A DNA stretch of 64,000 nt from assembly GCF_964355755.1 (NCBI RefSeq), contig NC_092673.1, forward strand, positions 13,521,001-13,585,000, written 5' to 3'. Positions 1 through 11,142 of this stretch are shown piece after piece (within the stretch, counting starts at the first letter, position 1; the number at the start of each line of letters is the position of its first letter). The notes beneath the pieces were generated by a model. The model made no database searches and was not told where the DNA came from. It worked only from the letters and a program-made list of their open reading frames with translations. A program made the translations under genes and the position numbers. Source of the stretch: Antedon mediterranea. Its lineage: Eukaryota; Echinodermata; Crinoidea; Comatulida; Antedonidae.

Positions 1-150
1 ATTAATACATAAATAAATAGGCCTAGTATACTGTAGCCTTTATAGTCTAGTAGACCTTATATATTATTATTAGCACTAGAGACTAGTACTAGATAGGCCT
101 CGGCGCCTAAGCCTACCTAGTCTACTGTCTTTAGGCCTAGGTAGGTAGTT
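1..150. other. AGGCCTAG-rich flank, no gene
   Basis: No coding potential is visible. The stretch is rich in overlapping AGGCCTAG and CTAGTA words, a low-complexity flavour that recurs at 26396-26730, 28018-28110 and 28450-28520. Confidence 0.5.
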
Positions 151-268
151 AGTACTAGCAAAGATAGTGTAGTAGGAAGATGTTACACTTCCTATTCGTT
201 CAATGCAAATAAAAGCGAGACAACATGGAGCTAAATTTAAAGGGCGCCTCGCACGTCGAGTAGGGATA
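151..268 (+). repeat. Left arm of an inverted repeat flanking the LTR element
   Basis: This segment matches the reverse complement of 9755-9850. The shared blocks are AAAGATAGTGTAGTAGGAAG plus the following ATGTTACACTTC, and AGGGCGCCTC with GAGTAGGGATA nearer the LTR. The LTR retrotransposon begins only five bases inside this arm. I infer either terminal inverted repeats of an older DNA element that received the retrotransposon, or two inverted copies of one dispersed repeat. The outer ends are not sharply defined. Confidence 0.55.
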
Positions 269-273
269 CGGAA

Positions 274-872
274 TGTGATATAAAGATATACTTTTATATT
301 TAAGAAATTGACCTTTGTATCGGAATTCAAATAGGTTCACAAACTTGACCCAGAAAGTCCAAAGGAGAGTTTGTCCAGATGTTTTAATGACCATTTAGTT
401 TATAATAGAATCCCTAAAGAAAACACTTAGCTTAATTTTGTGACTTTCCCATCGTTAAACCAGGAGTGATCGACACTATTTAAGTACAGATTTGACAGTG
501 TCATCCATCACAGAAATACCTTATTATACCGTTAATCACTCCCACTTAAACACCCCTGGATCAACTTAGGACCAATCGTTACCCTCACAGATGATGTAAT
601 GACATTATGCAAATGAACTGAGCCAATATACTCCCAAGTTTCAGAAGGGCCCAGACACACCTTACAGCCACCTCACGGAGCACACACCTCACAGCAGACC
701 TACACACTTCACACCTCACCGACAGCATCATTGATCCTCCGCGTTCCTTATCTATACTTATAGTTGTATATTGTACTGAAGTATTATACTGAATAAATAA
801 TATATGTGTTACGACAGTCAAGCGAGTTAGAGTCTTTCATTAGTACCTCAACAACCCAAACACTATATTACA
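274..872 (+). repeat. 5' LTR
   Basis: 599 bp, same length and apparently the same sequence as 8359-8957. A TATA-like CTATTTAAG lies near 474, and an AATAAA polyadenylation signal at 792-797 is placed as expected for the end of R. A short minus-strand open frame inside it (585-821) recurs unchanged in the 3' LTR and is not a gene. Confidence 0.95.
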
Positions 873-890
873 TGGTGGAAGACCCAAATT
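873..890 (+). promoter_or_regulatory. Probable primer-binding site
   Basis: The sequence directly after the 5' LTR begins TGGTGGAAGACC. PBS sequences complement a tRNA 3' end (NCCA) and therefore start TGGN, as here. I do not assign the tRNA. Confidence 0.6.
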
Positions 891-1002
891 TCATAAGGAA
901 CGGAGTGAGAAAACAAGAAATAAACACTTAACAAGACACGAAGACGAAGACAAAGACAAAAATAACCATATTTGTTTGAAAGGAGAGAAATTTACTTTGA
1001 CT

Positions 1003-1208
1003 CAAAAGACAAGCTGAAATTATATTTGAATGAGATCGAGACAAGCAGAAATTTGATCAAATTATTACCATTGGATGAAGACAAAGAAGATAATCGAGGA
1101 AGACACAAAAGACAAGCTGAAATTATATTTGAATGAAATCGAGACAAGCAGAAATTTTATGAAATTATAACCATTGGATAAAGACAAAGAAGATAATCGA
1201 GGAAGACC
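1003..1208 (+). repeat. Two tandem 103-bp repeats in the retrotransposon leader
   Basis: Copy 1 runs 1003-1105 and copy 2 runs 1106-1208. Both begin CAAAAGACAAGCTG and end GATAATCGAGGAAGAC, with only a few substitutions between them. The repeat is purine-rich and lies between the primer-binding site and gag. A role in packaging or translation is possible but not shown. Confidence 0.85.
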
Positions 1209-1480
1209 CAAGAAGAATCAAAACAGAAGCAAGCGGACAAGAACTGTTTCGTTTAGAGACTTTCAACTTCACGCCGTTTTTTTTCGATCGTTGTTTGAAC
1301 ATTTAAACATTTTTGAACACTTTTGCATTCCTTTAATTCATTTTTAATTGGATCCGAAGCATTTGGGGTAAGTCGAAACCATTTTGATTTTTGATTTGTA
1401 ACCTTGATTGAAAAAGTGAGAGTTTACATATATATACACTAAATTGTTTTTGATATTTTGATTAATTAATATTATAAAGT

Positions 1481-2752
1481 ATGGTCGACATTGTTGATAA
1501 CGAAGTAATTTTAAATGAGCCCGTCAATCCTCATCCCGTGCCCCACCTAAGACAAACCGATTTCCTTCCCAAAAGATATGACGGTTCCATAACCGATCAC
1601 GACCAATGTAGTGCACATTACTTATCGTTTACCGACTACCTTGAGGCCCACACGTTAGAAAACCCTGTAAACAATGCCCAATTAATTAATTTAATAAGTA
1701 TTTTTAAACGTAGCCTTCAGGGCTAGACTCTGGATTGAGGGAAAGCAGTTTGATTCACTAGAATCCTTAAAAACCCAATTCATCAACAGGTTTAGTAAAA
1801 ACAAATCAATCTATGCGCACATAAGAGAATACGATTCAATTACATACACCACTGGCGACAACGCCGAAAAGCACTTAACCAAAATCAAACAAGCCGCAGA
1901 CAGAATTGGATACGCTGACCAGCAGATAAAGAATAAATTTATTTCGACCCTTCCACCAAAATGTAGAGCAGCTGTAGCCATGTCCACCCCAATCGATGCC
2001 ACTATTGAAAATATCGTAAATAGCACACAAAATTCAAGATTCAAGATTCAAGAAATTTTATTTGTCCATAAAAATGGAAATTCACTTTGCTTGGTAGATT
2101 AAAACAACAATATAGCAACAATTTAAAAACGTGCAGTATTATAACAGATTAAAAATACAAGATAAAAAGTTAAAAATACTGTTAAAAATGTAAAACTATT
2201 AAAAATTGCATTAACGTCTTACATTAGAATTAAAAATATGAATGCTATTTACAACGAAGGATTTTCTAGTTCTACAAAGATTTGCTCTTGGAGGTCGTAG
2301 CCTAATGCCTGATCTATTTAAGTTATAACAGTAATGTAACGGATGACCTTGACCTTTCCGTAGATGATGCCACACCGGAAGTTTCATTCAATATCAATAA
2401 GGAAACAGATAGGCCTAATAGTTTCGAATCGCTCCAACATGAGATAAATTCTCTCAAGTTAGACATGGCCACAACAAAACGATCCCTTAATGATGATACT
2501 CGACGCTCACGTTCCCCCACCCGAAATTATATCCCAAGACGAAACCGAAGCCCAAGCCCATACAAACCCCGATTCCAGACCCCACCGACCCCAAGATATA
2601 GACAACCTCCCCCAACCTGTTATTACTGCGGGAAACCAGGCCACATAGCAAGGCACTGCCGACAACAAAACCGCTCTTACGGAAACTATCCTCCGCCATA
2701 CCCATACCAACAGTCAAACAATTACTACCCTAGCCACCAGCAGGATTTTTAA
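1481..2752 (+). pseudogene. gag: gag (capsid-nucleocapsid), disrupted
   Basis: Gag is the structural protein that packages the element RNA. The N-terminal frame opens at ATG 1481 and hits a stop at 1724-1726. Clear Gag-like coding continues one frame over from about 1719 to 2035, which indicates a single-base indel near 1711-1722. A LINE 3' end then interrupts the gene (about 2040-2330), and the original frame resumes from about 2333 to the stop at 2750-2752. The C-terminal part is Arg/Ser/Pro-rich and carries one zinc knuckle, CX2CX4HX4C, at 2618-2659, typical of nucleocapsid. This copy cannot make a complete Gag. Confidence 0.85.
2038..2330 (-). mobile_element. 5'-truncated LINE 3' end inserted in gag
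   Basis: Read on the minus strand, this AT-rich block ends ATGGACAAATAAAATTTC followed by a short tail of TTGAATC-type repeats. CR1/L2-like LINEs commonly end in such short tandem repeats rather than poly(A). It interrupts the gag reading frame and has no counterpart in Gag. The exact 5' boundary is uncertain. Confidence 0.65.
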
Positions 2753-5700
2753 AAAGGGGACTAGATGCCGCCTATAATCTGGCCCCCCATACTAAATACG
2801 ACAATTTTAAGGCAAAATACTTAGGGAATTCAGATAATATTGATTTGTTACTTAACGACAGAAATTACGTTAAAGGAAATTTACCAGATGGTAGAAATGT
2901 TTTAACTTTATTTGACAGTGGTTCAACTAGAACTATAATCTCACAATCGTACGTTAATTCCTCACTTTATTTATCGCGTTTAAAGCCAGTTAAAGTGAAC
3001 ACAACTAAATTTCGATTAGGTAACGGTGACTTCTTATATGCCAACCACTTAGTGCAATTCGAATTATTTATCCAAGGACACAAATTTAAAATTTCAGCAT
3101 TAATCGTTAAAAATTTGACAGGTATTGACCTGATACTTGGAACCGAAACATTGTCTGAACTCGACGGTACTTTAAATTTTAAGGAAAACACATTTCGCAT
3201 TAGACCAAAGATTTTTAGCTTTCGTCCTGTACACAATATTTTTCTTAAACCCGGTGATACTAAAACAGTTAAATTAAAAGGAAGGGTTCCCGCCTTTGTA
3301 CGCAATTCCGATGTTGTTCTACATGCAACCACCCATATTTCAAAACTTTGTCCATCAGATATGTTAGTAAAATTACATAGAGGAGAAACCAACATTGATA
3401 TCACTAACAACACAAACAGAAATGTGTCTCTAAATACACATCAACCTATCGCGAGCCTTCACTTAACCAACCTTGTAACAGTTACTAACGACCTACCAAT
3501 TGATAGAATAAAGTTGACCAATGACAACGCAAACAAGTACCCACATTTAGAACGTACAGACCCATTGCTAACTTTAACCGAGGAAAAAATAATTAGAAAA
3601 CAAGTTGATTTAAAAGACAGCGTTTTAACACATAGAGAAAAAGAAGATTTGTATAAAACATTACAACAAAACAGAAACGCATTTTCACTATATGGTGAAC
3701 TATCTAGCTGCCCAAACTTCAAAGCTGACATACACCTCTCTAACGATGAACCATTTTTTATTCGCCCATACTTCGCGACAGACAAAGACAAACATGTTAT
3801 TGAGGCCGAATTGAACAAATTAGTCAAACTAGGAATCTTAGCAGTAGGACACCAATCGTATACTTCCCCTGTCCTTCTTGTTTCAAAGAAAAATTCAAAA
3901 GATAAAAGAGTTGTCACAGACTTCCGCTATCTCAATTCCAGGATAAAACGTATTAATCACCCATTCCCATTATTAGCCGAAACTCTGAAAACAATAGGTA
4001 ACGCTAATGCACAGATTCTTAGCGTAATTGATTTGAAATCAGCGTTCCACTGTGTACCATTAGCCGAACATGCCCAACAATACACAGGTATAGCTTCATA
4101 TCATGGTGGAAAACATTATTATTATAAGAGATTAGCACAAGGATTAAACGTTTCGCCAGGTATATTTCAAGCAAAGATTGACGAAATTTTAAATGAAATT
4201 CTAGAGAATTCTGTATCGCCCATCATGATGATATTATTTTATTTAGCCAAGACAAAATTGCTCATAAGCAGCACCTTGTTTCCGTTTTACAAGCCCTACA
4301 ATTAAATGGTTTTAGAATTTGTCCAAAGAAATGTAAGTTATTCAAGAATAAAGTGCAATATATGGGACACACCATCCTGATTAATTCTTCAGGACACGCA
4401 TGTATCACACCATTAGGCGACAGGTGTGCAGCTATCCGAAATTTGCCAGTCCCACGAACCCATAAAGAAACTAAACGATTTATTGGTGCAGTAAATTATG
4501 TATCCCATTTTTTCCCTCAAATACAATCAATTTTACGTCCGTTACACACACTCGCAAGCAAACGCCGAAAATTTTGTTGGTCTACTGAACACCAGAAAGC
4601 ATTTGACGAAATTAAACAATTAATGGTTAAACTACCTACTCTTCAAATGCCTAGAAAAGAAGGTAGATTTACGCTATATAGCGACACTTCAAGAACCGCA
4701 ACAGGTTCATATTTAACACAAACAGTAAACGGTAAAGAACACATAATAGGTTATTATTCCAAAATCTTACCACAAGCCTGTCAACGATATAGCGTCACAG
4801 AACTAGAGTTATTTGGACTTTACATTAACGTTTCAGCATTTCGACATTTACTAAAGGGTTGCGAATTTGATGCATTCGTAGACCACTCAGCAATTGTACA
4901 AATTTGGAATTCAAAAGATCAGCCATGTACACCCCGTTTACAGAAACTAATATTACGATTGTCCGGATACATTTTCCAAATTGGTTATAAGAAAGGAACT
5001 GAATTAGTTTTAGCAGATTTTCTCTCCCGAGCCCCTCGTGATGACGATTCCGAAATTGATCAAGTTGTACCCATTGCATTTAATATTACAGAGACTGAAT
5101 CTCTTAACCCGATTACAAACACATCTACTTGCAGACCAGTAACAAGGTCATACGCCAAGAAAATGGGAATAAATATACCTGACCTACATAAACCCAAACC
5201 CAAACAAACGCCTGTCATTAATCAAAACCCAGTGACAACAAACACGCGACCTACACCTCAACCTACCGCTACACCACAAATAATCACGAGACAACAAACA
5301 AACGCACATCGATCACCGCCCATCATAACGCCACCTATCGTAACACCACCCCCAATACGTAATGTAAACATTCGACAACCTCCAGAGGAACGACTAGTAG
5401 ACAAAAACAAGCAAAGCAAAGATACTACACATCGAAACGTACCAGTTGAATTGTATACATCGCCCAAACCACTAGTACCCAACATAACTGAATTTAAGTC
5501 AGCACACATCCCAAAACAACAAGACTTAGATAGATTAATGGATGTTATTCAAAGAAAGATAATTAGAGATTATAACCTCCCAGTAGATGTTAAACAATTA
5601 CGCGTTGAACAAGAAACTTCACCATTTTTTAAGCCAGTTTACGATTATTTAGTTCATGATATCCTTCCAGCTGATAAGAAAGCAGCTCGTGCAGTTCAGA

Positions 5701-7451
5701 ATAAGTCAGAGCAGTACATATTGTGCAACGGTTTACTATTCCGTTTATTTTTCCAAGATAAAGGTGGAGAATTTGTATTGCAATTAGCTGTTCCTGAAAA
5801 CTTAGCAGAGACTGTTATTTCTCAGTATCACGACAATTTGTTAAGTAGCCACCAAGGTACGATGCGTACTTACCTTACTATTAGGAAATTATTTTACATG
5901 CCCCTTATGTTTGAGAAAGTCAACAATTATACCCAAGCGTGTCTTAGATGTCAACAATTTCGTCCCAAAACCGATAAATTACGTCCTTTACACAATCGAG
6001 TACCAGCAACTTACCGTCCCTTTCATACACTCAGTCTAGATTTTAAGAGTATGCCAACTTCACCCTCAGGTTTTAAACATATTATGGTAGTATGTGATGA
6101 GATAACTAGATTTTTGATTTGTGTACCTTTGAAATCCATTGATGCCGAAACAATTTGCGAAGCACTAATTCAAAAGGTCATCAGTATTTTTGGACCCCCA
6201 TCTCGTCTTATTTCAGATGCAGCAACCTCCCTTACAGGAAAATTATTAACACTATTATGTAACACCCTTAATATTGATAGGAAAATCATCAGCGTCCACA
6301 ATCACGGTAGTTTACAAGTTGAACGTCATATCCGCACCGTATCGGACCTGTTAAAGGTCAACCATAACCAATTCGGAACAGATTGGGTTAGATTTGTATC
6401 AACAACATGTTATGCCTATAACTCGTTTTCATCCCCACATCTAGGAAACCACTCCCCTTACGAATTAGTTTTTGGCCGCCAACCTCCAAGTTTGACCTCA
6501 TTAGCATTTAACCCTATTTCAGGATTGTCTCATTCCTATGAAGAATACTTTGAACATCTCAAGAAGAAATTTCAAAACATTTCACAGACAATGCTACAAT
6601 TACAGCGAACACAACAAAACGTCCAAAACTCAAAGATTTCCCAACACTTAGAAAAAAGTCCAATTTACTCAGTAGGACAACTCGTATATTTATACAAGCC
6701 AACATCATCATCACTAACAGCAAATTCAAAGAAAATCGCCGCAGAATGGGTCGGACCATTAGTGATTCATGAAGTACTAGACAGAACACACTACATCCTA
6801 GCGACGATTAAAGGAGAAATACTTCGCGACGTATTCAATTATAACAGACTGAAACCCTGTTTTATGAGAACACCCAAAGAACGCAAAAATTTTACACATC
6901 TACAAAAACTTAAACAATTGTTGAATGAACCAACCGATGATAATAACGATAAAATCCAAAACACCATTAATGTAGTAAATGACGAAATCAATGTTGAATT
7001 TGTAGACGAACATGATAGGACACCCACCCAATTGCAATCAGATACCCTTACACATCCAACTAAGATAGAACCCCTTAACTTGCAACCTTACATTGACTGT
7101 GTAGAGAATAACATGGGATTAGCAGCCCCATTCCAAATGAAAGAGGAACAAATTAAGGAACAAACTAATCTAATTATGACAGCACCTAATGATTCAAGTA
7201 TGACATTAAACCGAGGTAGATTTAAAGCAGGACATTTCCAAGTTTTAGTTTCGTATTCTAAACCGACTTCAGCCAAACGCAACACTGATAAAACAAAACA
7301 CGAATCTAATGATCGCAAATTTTGGTGGAATATTGACAGATATAACGATACAGATAAATTGATTAAAGAGATCATTAAAGATAAACAGATACCGATAAGT
7401 GGATCGCCAAAACGATTCATAAAACGTTTGTATAATGCAACAAATTACTGA
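2743..7451 (+). pseudogene. pol: pol (protease, RT, RNase H, integrase), one frameshift
   Basis: The first frame (in phase from about 2743, -1 relative to gag, ending at 4305) holds an aspartic protease with Asp-Ser-Gly at 2914-2922, then the reverse transcriptase fingers and palm. A single-base shift near 4210-4225 moves the reading frame just before the catalytic Asp-Asp pair (4227-4232). The second frame runs to 7451 and holds RNase H (near 4680), the integrase HHCC zinc finger (near 5835-5950), the D,D,E core (Asp near 6040, Asp near 6213, Glu near 6319) and a chromodomain-free C-terminus with a Gly-Pro-Leu-Val motif near 6755. Gag and pol overlap around TTTTTAAAAAGGGG (2746-2759). The shift makes this copy RT-defective. 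Confidence 0.9.
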
Positions 7452-8332
7452 TTTAAATTTTTTTTTGCAAGATTATTTTTAAATTACGACATTTGCTAAA
7501 TTATTGATAGCATAGTCTACGTATTTGATGAGATTTGTTTAGTAATGATGTGATTTCAGTTAAAAGAGAATTGAAATTATGATTAAGTATTGATTTTGTA
7601 ACGAGTTTGATAATGATTAATTTTGAATTTTGATGATCGATATATTGAGATATTAAAAAGAACGACAATCATTTTGTAACAAATATTTTGTTGAACCTTT
7701 GAGTCGTTAATCTCAAGCATTAATTAATTGATATACAATAACAGGAGATTTTCTTAGTACTTTTAATTGTAATTTTTTTTACATTGAGTACAAAAGTCGA
7801 ATTTGTCGACCGATTGAAATCGTAATTACCTGTAAATATAAATGCTTAAATCGATAAAGTTGTGATGATAACGATATATTGTGGATAAGTTTGTGTCAAC
7901 GGGACACACACATTTGTTTCTTTTAAAGTTTTAAGTGATTAAGTTTGATATTTTGATTTTAGGCTAATCAGCCACAGTTTCTTGAGTTTTATGTTTTGAT
8001 TTGATTGATTTATGTTTGAAGACCATTAGAACGCGATGAGTTGTCGCACAATTTGATTGATGTATGTCCAATGTAACATACTATTTATAAGTTTTGTATT
8101 TTTATTTTCAACTGATTTATGTTTGATTTACGCGAATTTTATACCAAATTCATTTTTAATTTCATTTTTTTTAAGAGAGAGAAGAGAGAGAGTGAAAGTG
8201 ATAAGGTTACACTTCAGAGTCAATGGTTTTGGCTAACTCAATTTTTGCATATATGTATAATGTTTTTTTTCTTTTATATAACTTTAATTTTGCATGCCAC
8301 TATTATAACCATTTTTATATGTTAAATAGATT
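7452..8332 (+). other. Non-coding 3' region of the LTR retrotransposon
   Basis: AT-rich and G/T-skewed with many TGATTTTG-like words. No env or other third gene is visible. Open frames here are short and lack protein-like composition. Confidence 0.7.
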
Positions 8333-8358
8333 AGAAAAAAAAAAGGGAAACAGAGGGA
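8333..8358 (+). promoter_or_regulatory. Polypurine tract
   Basis: A 26-base run, all purine except one C, ends AGAGGGA immediately before the 3' LTR. This is the expected plus-strand primer position. Confidence 0.85.
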
Positions 8359-8957
8359 TGTGATATAAAGATATACTTTTATATTTAAGAAATTGACCTT
8401 TGTATCGGAATTCAAATAGGTTCACAAACTTGACCCAGAAAGTCCAAAGGAGAGTTTGTCCAGATGTTTTAATGACCATTTAGTTTATAATAGAATCCCT
8501 AAAGAAAACACTTAGCTTAATTTTGTGACTTTCCCATCGTTAAACCAGGAGTGATCGACACTATTTAAGTACAGATTTGACAGTGTCATCCATCACAGAA
8601 ATACCTTATTATACCGTTAATCACTCCCACTTAAACACCCCTGGATCAACTTAGGACCAATCGTTACCCTCACAGATGATGTAATGACATTATGCAAATG
8701 AACTGAGCCAATATACTCCCAAGTTTCAGAAGGGCCCAGACACACCTTACAGCCACCTCACGGAGCACACACCTCACAGCAGACCTACACACTTCACACC
8801 TCACCGACAGCATCATTGATCCTCCGCGTTCCTTATCTATACTTATAGTTGTATATTGTACTGAAGTATTATACTGAATAAATAATATATGTGTTACGAC
8901 AGTCAAGCGAGTTAGAGTCTTTCATTAGTACCTCAACAACCCAAACACTATATTACA
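8359..8957 (+). repeat. 3' LTR
   Basis: 599 bp, apparently identical to 274-872, starting TGTGATATAAAG and ending ATTACA, then the GGAA target duplication at 8958-8961. Confidence 0.95.
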
Positions 8958-9754
8958 GGAAAGTTATTGTATAGGAAATAGGCTATTATAACAGTAGAAT
9001 AATATGATTGTAAAATTAAGATTTAATACGAATTAACATATAAAATGTAATGTTATCTTTATAGAAAGTGCAAATGAATCATATTAGTTATTATTGGTGA
9101 GGTTATTTAAAGGAAAAAATATCCGTGGGGAGGCCTACTTTACCCCCTTTTATACTACCCTTACAAAAAATGTTCTATCTATAGAAGTTTTAGAATTCTA
9201 TGTTAATCTATAGAAACAGATAATTTCTATAGAAATGAATTTACAGATTCTACCCCTAGAGTTTTATAGAAATTGCTTTATAGAAAATATTGAAATTGCA
9301 GAAGAATTGCTATCATTTATTCATAAATCATATATTGTTTGCCAACAACAATACTGTATACTGTAAAATTTGCATTATGACTTCAGACTTGACTGGGGTT
9401 TACCAAGATGGGTAAGAGTTTTTATGGGTACGGGTTGGTTTGGGTACGGGTTGGTTTGGGTACGAGATGACTAGCATCCATTCATGAATGCGTCTACAGG
9501 CGCGCGTAAGCCTCCTCCTGATCCTAGCTCAGTGTTTACAGTCATGTCATGCCAAAACTCACTCCAAATAAATGTATTAACAAATAAAAAATCCAAAAAC
9601 AGTATGAAAACATCATATTAATTTTTAACTTTGTATAATAAAGACAAAAAAGAATTTTTTGTTTAGTTTTTTGTGGCTTATTTTTACAATTTATTGCCGA
9701 AAACACCATTTTCATTGGGCTTTGCCATTGCGCTCCTCATGTTTCAGATCTGTC
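8958..9754. other. Non-coding stretch with short repeats
   Basis: No gene is seen. From 9158 a CCCTTACAAAAAATGTTC word is followed by a cluster of palindromes with a TCTATAGAA core (to about 9290). At 9426-9464 there are about 2.5 copies of a 16-bp unit, GGGTACGGGTTGGTTT. The first motif resembles the head of the CCTATAGG array at 26732. Confidence 0.6.
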
Positions 9755-9850
9755 TATCCCTACTCGTCGTGAGAGGCGCCCTATCTCGAGCGGTTCTCTA
9801 ATTTTTGAGCGAAGTGTAACATCTTCCTACTACACTATCTTTGGTACTAC
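9755..9850 (-). repeat. Right arm of the inverted repeat flanking the LTR element
   Basis: Reverse complement of 151-268, with moderate divergence in the middle of the arm. See the left arm. Confidence 0.55.
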
Positions 9851-10240
9851 AAGTACTTACCTTGGTCTAAACTAAGCAGAAGAAGTTAGCTATATTTAAT
9901 ACTAAATTAATATTGTAATACAGTATTTAGTAATAGTAGGGCTAATGAAGTAATATTATTTATACTGTCATGAGGAATTGACAAAAATATTTATTTATTT
10001 ACCATATTCATTTAATGTAATAACAAAAAATACTTTCTTATTAAAGAATTAAAATAGGCCTAATAATGTTCTAAATGCATTGTATAATATTAAATGTGTA
10101 CACTTTCATATATTATTTTTCTATACATTTTTACAACTATTAGGTATATTGTCAAGTTGGTCTTTTGTTTGTATAGAGCAATGAGGAATGGAGGCAATAC
10201 TTTGATTATCAATTATTTTGATAATTGTATTATTTATAGA
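9851..10240. other. AT-rich stretch, nothing recognised
   Basis: No repeat structure or coding signal that I can support. Confidence 0.5.
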
Positions 10241-10362
10241 CACATCCAAGAAAACAAAATCAGGCTCTGGCGCTATTGATGAATGTGACCCGATTGATAC
10301 CAAATACGGCTATATGAAATGGATGATCCCTCATACCATCATGGCAAGGGAGACATGTGGAC
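10241..10362 (+). pseudogene. MADF/SANT-type protein exon remnant (Harbinger partner)
   Basis: After a TTATAG acceptor-like site the frame reads KTKSGSG and then a mixed acidic and aromatic segment, and it stops near 10378. A Lys-rich K-SGSGA motif is common downstream of the MADF/Myb-like domain in Harbinger-associated DNA-binding proteins. It lies just upstream of, and convergent with, a HARBI1-like remnant, which supports the call. Only one exon is visible, and it is short. Confidence 0.35.
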
Positions 10363-10519
10363 ATTTTCATTGTAATATTTGAATTAACAACTTTGAAGTT
10401 TAATCACAAAGGCCAGCCAATAACTTGTTTGGTAATAAGAATTAAAAAAATGACAAATCAGAGTAAATGTAGTGAATTTTTGTATTTATCAGTTGGTTGG
10501 TTTAGGTGCATTCCTTCCT

Positions 10520-10945
10520 TCCGGAATGTGTCACATAATCCATCTGCTATGGAAGTGCACCTGACTCACTGTTGACATACTCTGCAATATCATCCCGCAT
10601 TTGTTTCGCTGGCCAATTGCAATTGTTTGAACCTTGTCTGGCAAGGATGTGAAAGCAGCTGCCCTCATTTGTAACAATCTGCCTCCATTTACCGTTGCTT
10701 TCACCATCACTGTCCGTGAACCGTGGTGGATTATATTGCACTGTGTTTTCTTTCAGAAGGTAGTTATGTGTGGTGGTCTTAACAATCACCAATGACCAAG
10801 CTAGTTTGATCGGCAAGTATATTGCCATGGAAATAAGAGCAATTGCTCCACAAAAACGAGGACTGGCAATTATGAGGCTGACGAAGGTTTGTATAGACTT
10901 TTCAGTTGGTGACATACATTGGCCAGAAAAAAATGATTTGAGCAA
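10520..10945 (-). pseudogene. HARBI1-like Harbinger transposase, C-terminal remnant
   Basis: Harbinger transposases are DDE nucleases. The minus-strand translation shows the degenerate helix that leads to a Thr-His-Asn-Tyr-Leu motif (equivalent to LHNYL in HARBI1 proteins). It continues with a GKWRQI segment, then AKQMRDDIAEYVNSE and GALP. Family members usually continue Trp-Gln after GALP. Here the Trp codon position is TAG (10547-10549), a nonsense change. The catalytic N-terminal two thirds are missing. Together with the exon at 10241 this is a decayed Harbinger copy. Confidence 0.7.
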
Positions 10946-11100
10946 TTTGCCTTACTATAGCAAGTTTTTAATACTTGTTTTATTTTTATAGAAAATGGAA
11001 GACATTAAGAAGGAGTTGGACTGTAAACGGTAGTATTTATTAGGTGGTTTGACGATTTAAAATGGTATGTTTAGAATAATTAACACACCCGTCGCATTTC
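10946..11100. other. Spacer, nothing recognised
   Basis: No gene or repeat identified between the Harbinger remnant and the start of the nested stack. Confidence 0.4.
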
Positions 11101-11101
11101 C

Positions 11102-11134
11102 AACAGAATTTGGTATAGCCCAAATCATTTATTT
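11102..11134 (+). repeat. Probable 5' LTR start of the broken Gypsy element
   Basis: This 33-bp block (AGAATTTGGTATAGCCCAAA onward) recurs at 32338-32370, where it directly follows a G-rich polypurine tract and TGTAAC, that is, at the start of a 3' LTR. I infer that this is the start of the matching 5' LTR and that most of the LTR, gag and the front of pol were deleted between here and the integrase at 11143. Confidence 0.5.
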
Positions 11135-11142
11135 ATTTTAGA

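Larger units (their letters stand above)
274..8957 (+). mobile_element. Full-length Ty3/Gypsy-type LTR retrotransposon, coding regions broken
   Basis: Two direct 599-bp LTRs (274-872 and 8359-8957) start TGTGATATAAAG and end ATTACA, with canonical TG...CA termini. The same four bases, GGAA, lie outside both ends (270-273 and 8958-8961) and form the target-site duplication. Internal order is primer-binding site, leader, gag with a CCHC knuckle, protease, reverse transcriptase, RNase H, integrase, non-coding tail and polypurine tract. Integrase after RNase H is the Ty3/Gypsy (Metaviridae) order. No envelope-like frame is present. The LTRs look identical by eye, implying recent insertion, yet gag and pol each carry breaks. 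Confidence 0.95.

Noticed and set aside
585-821. Identical 78-codon minus-strand open frames in both LTRs (also 8670-8906)
   Set aside because: They are identical only because the LTRs are. They lack protein-like composition and overlap the expected promoter and polyadenylation region.
2967-3917. Long minus-strand open frames opposite pol
   Set aside because: They are antisense shadows of the strongly coding protease-RT frame, with no recognisable domain.
7452-8332. Possible env gene in the LTR element
   Set aside because: No open frame of useful length, signal peptide or membrane segment. The 68-codon frame at 8119 is low-complexity Phe/Ile-rich AT sequence.
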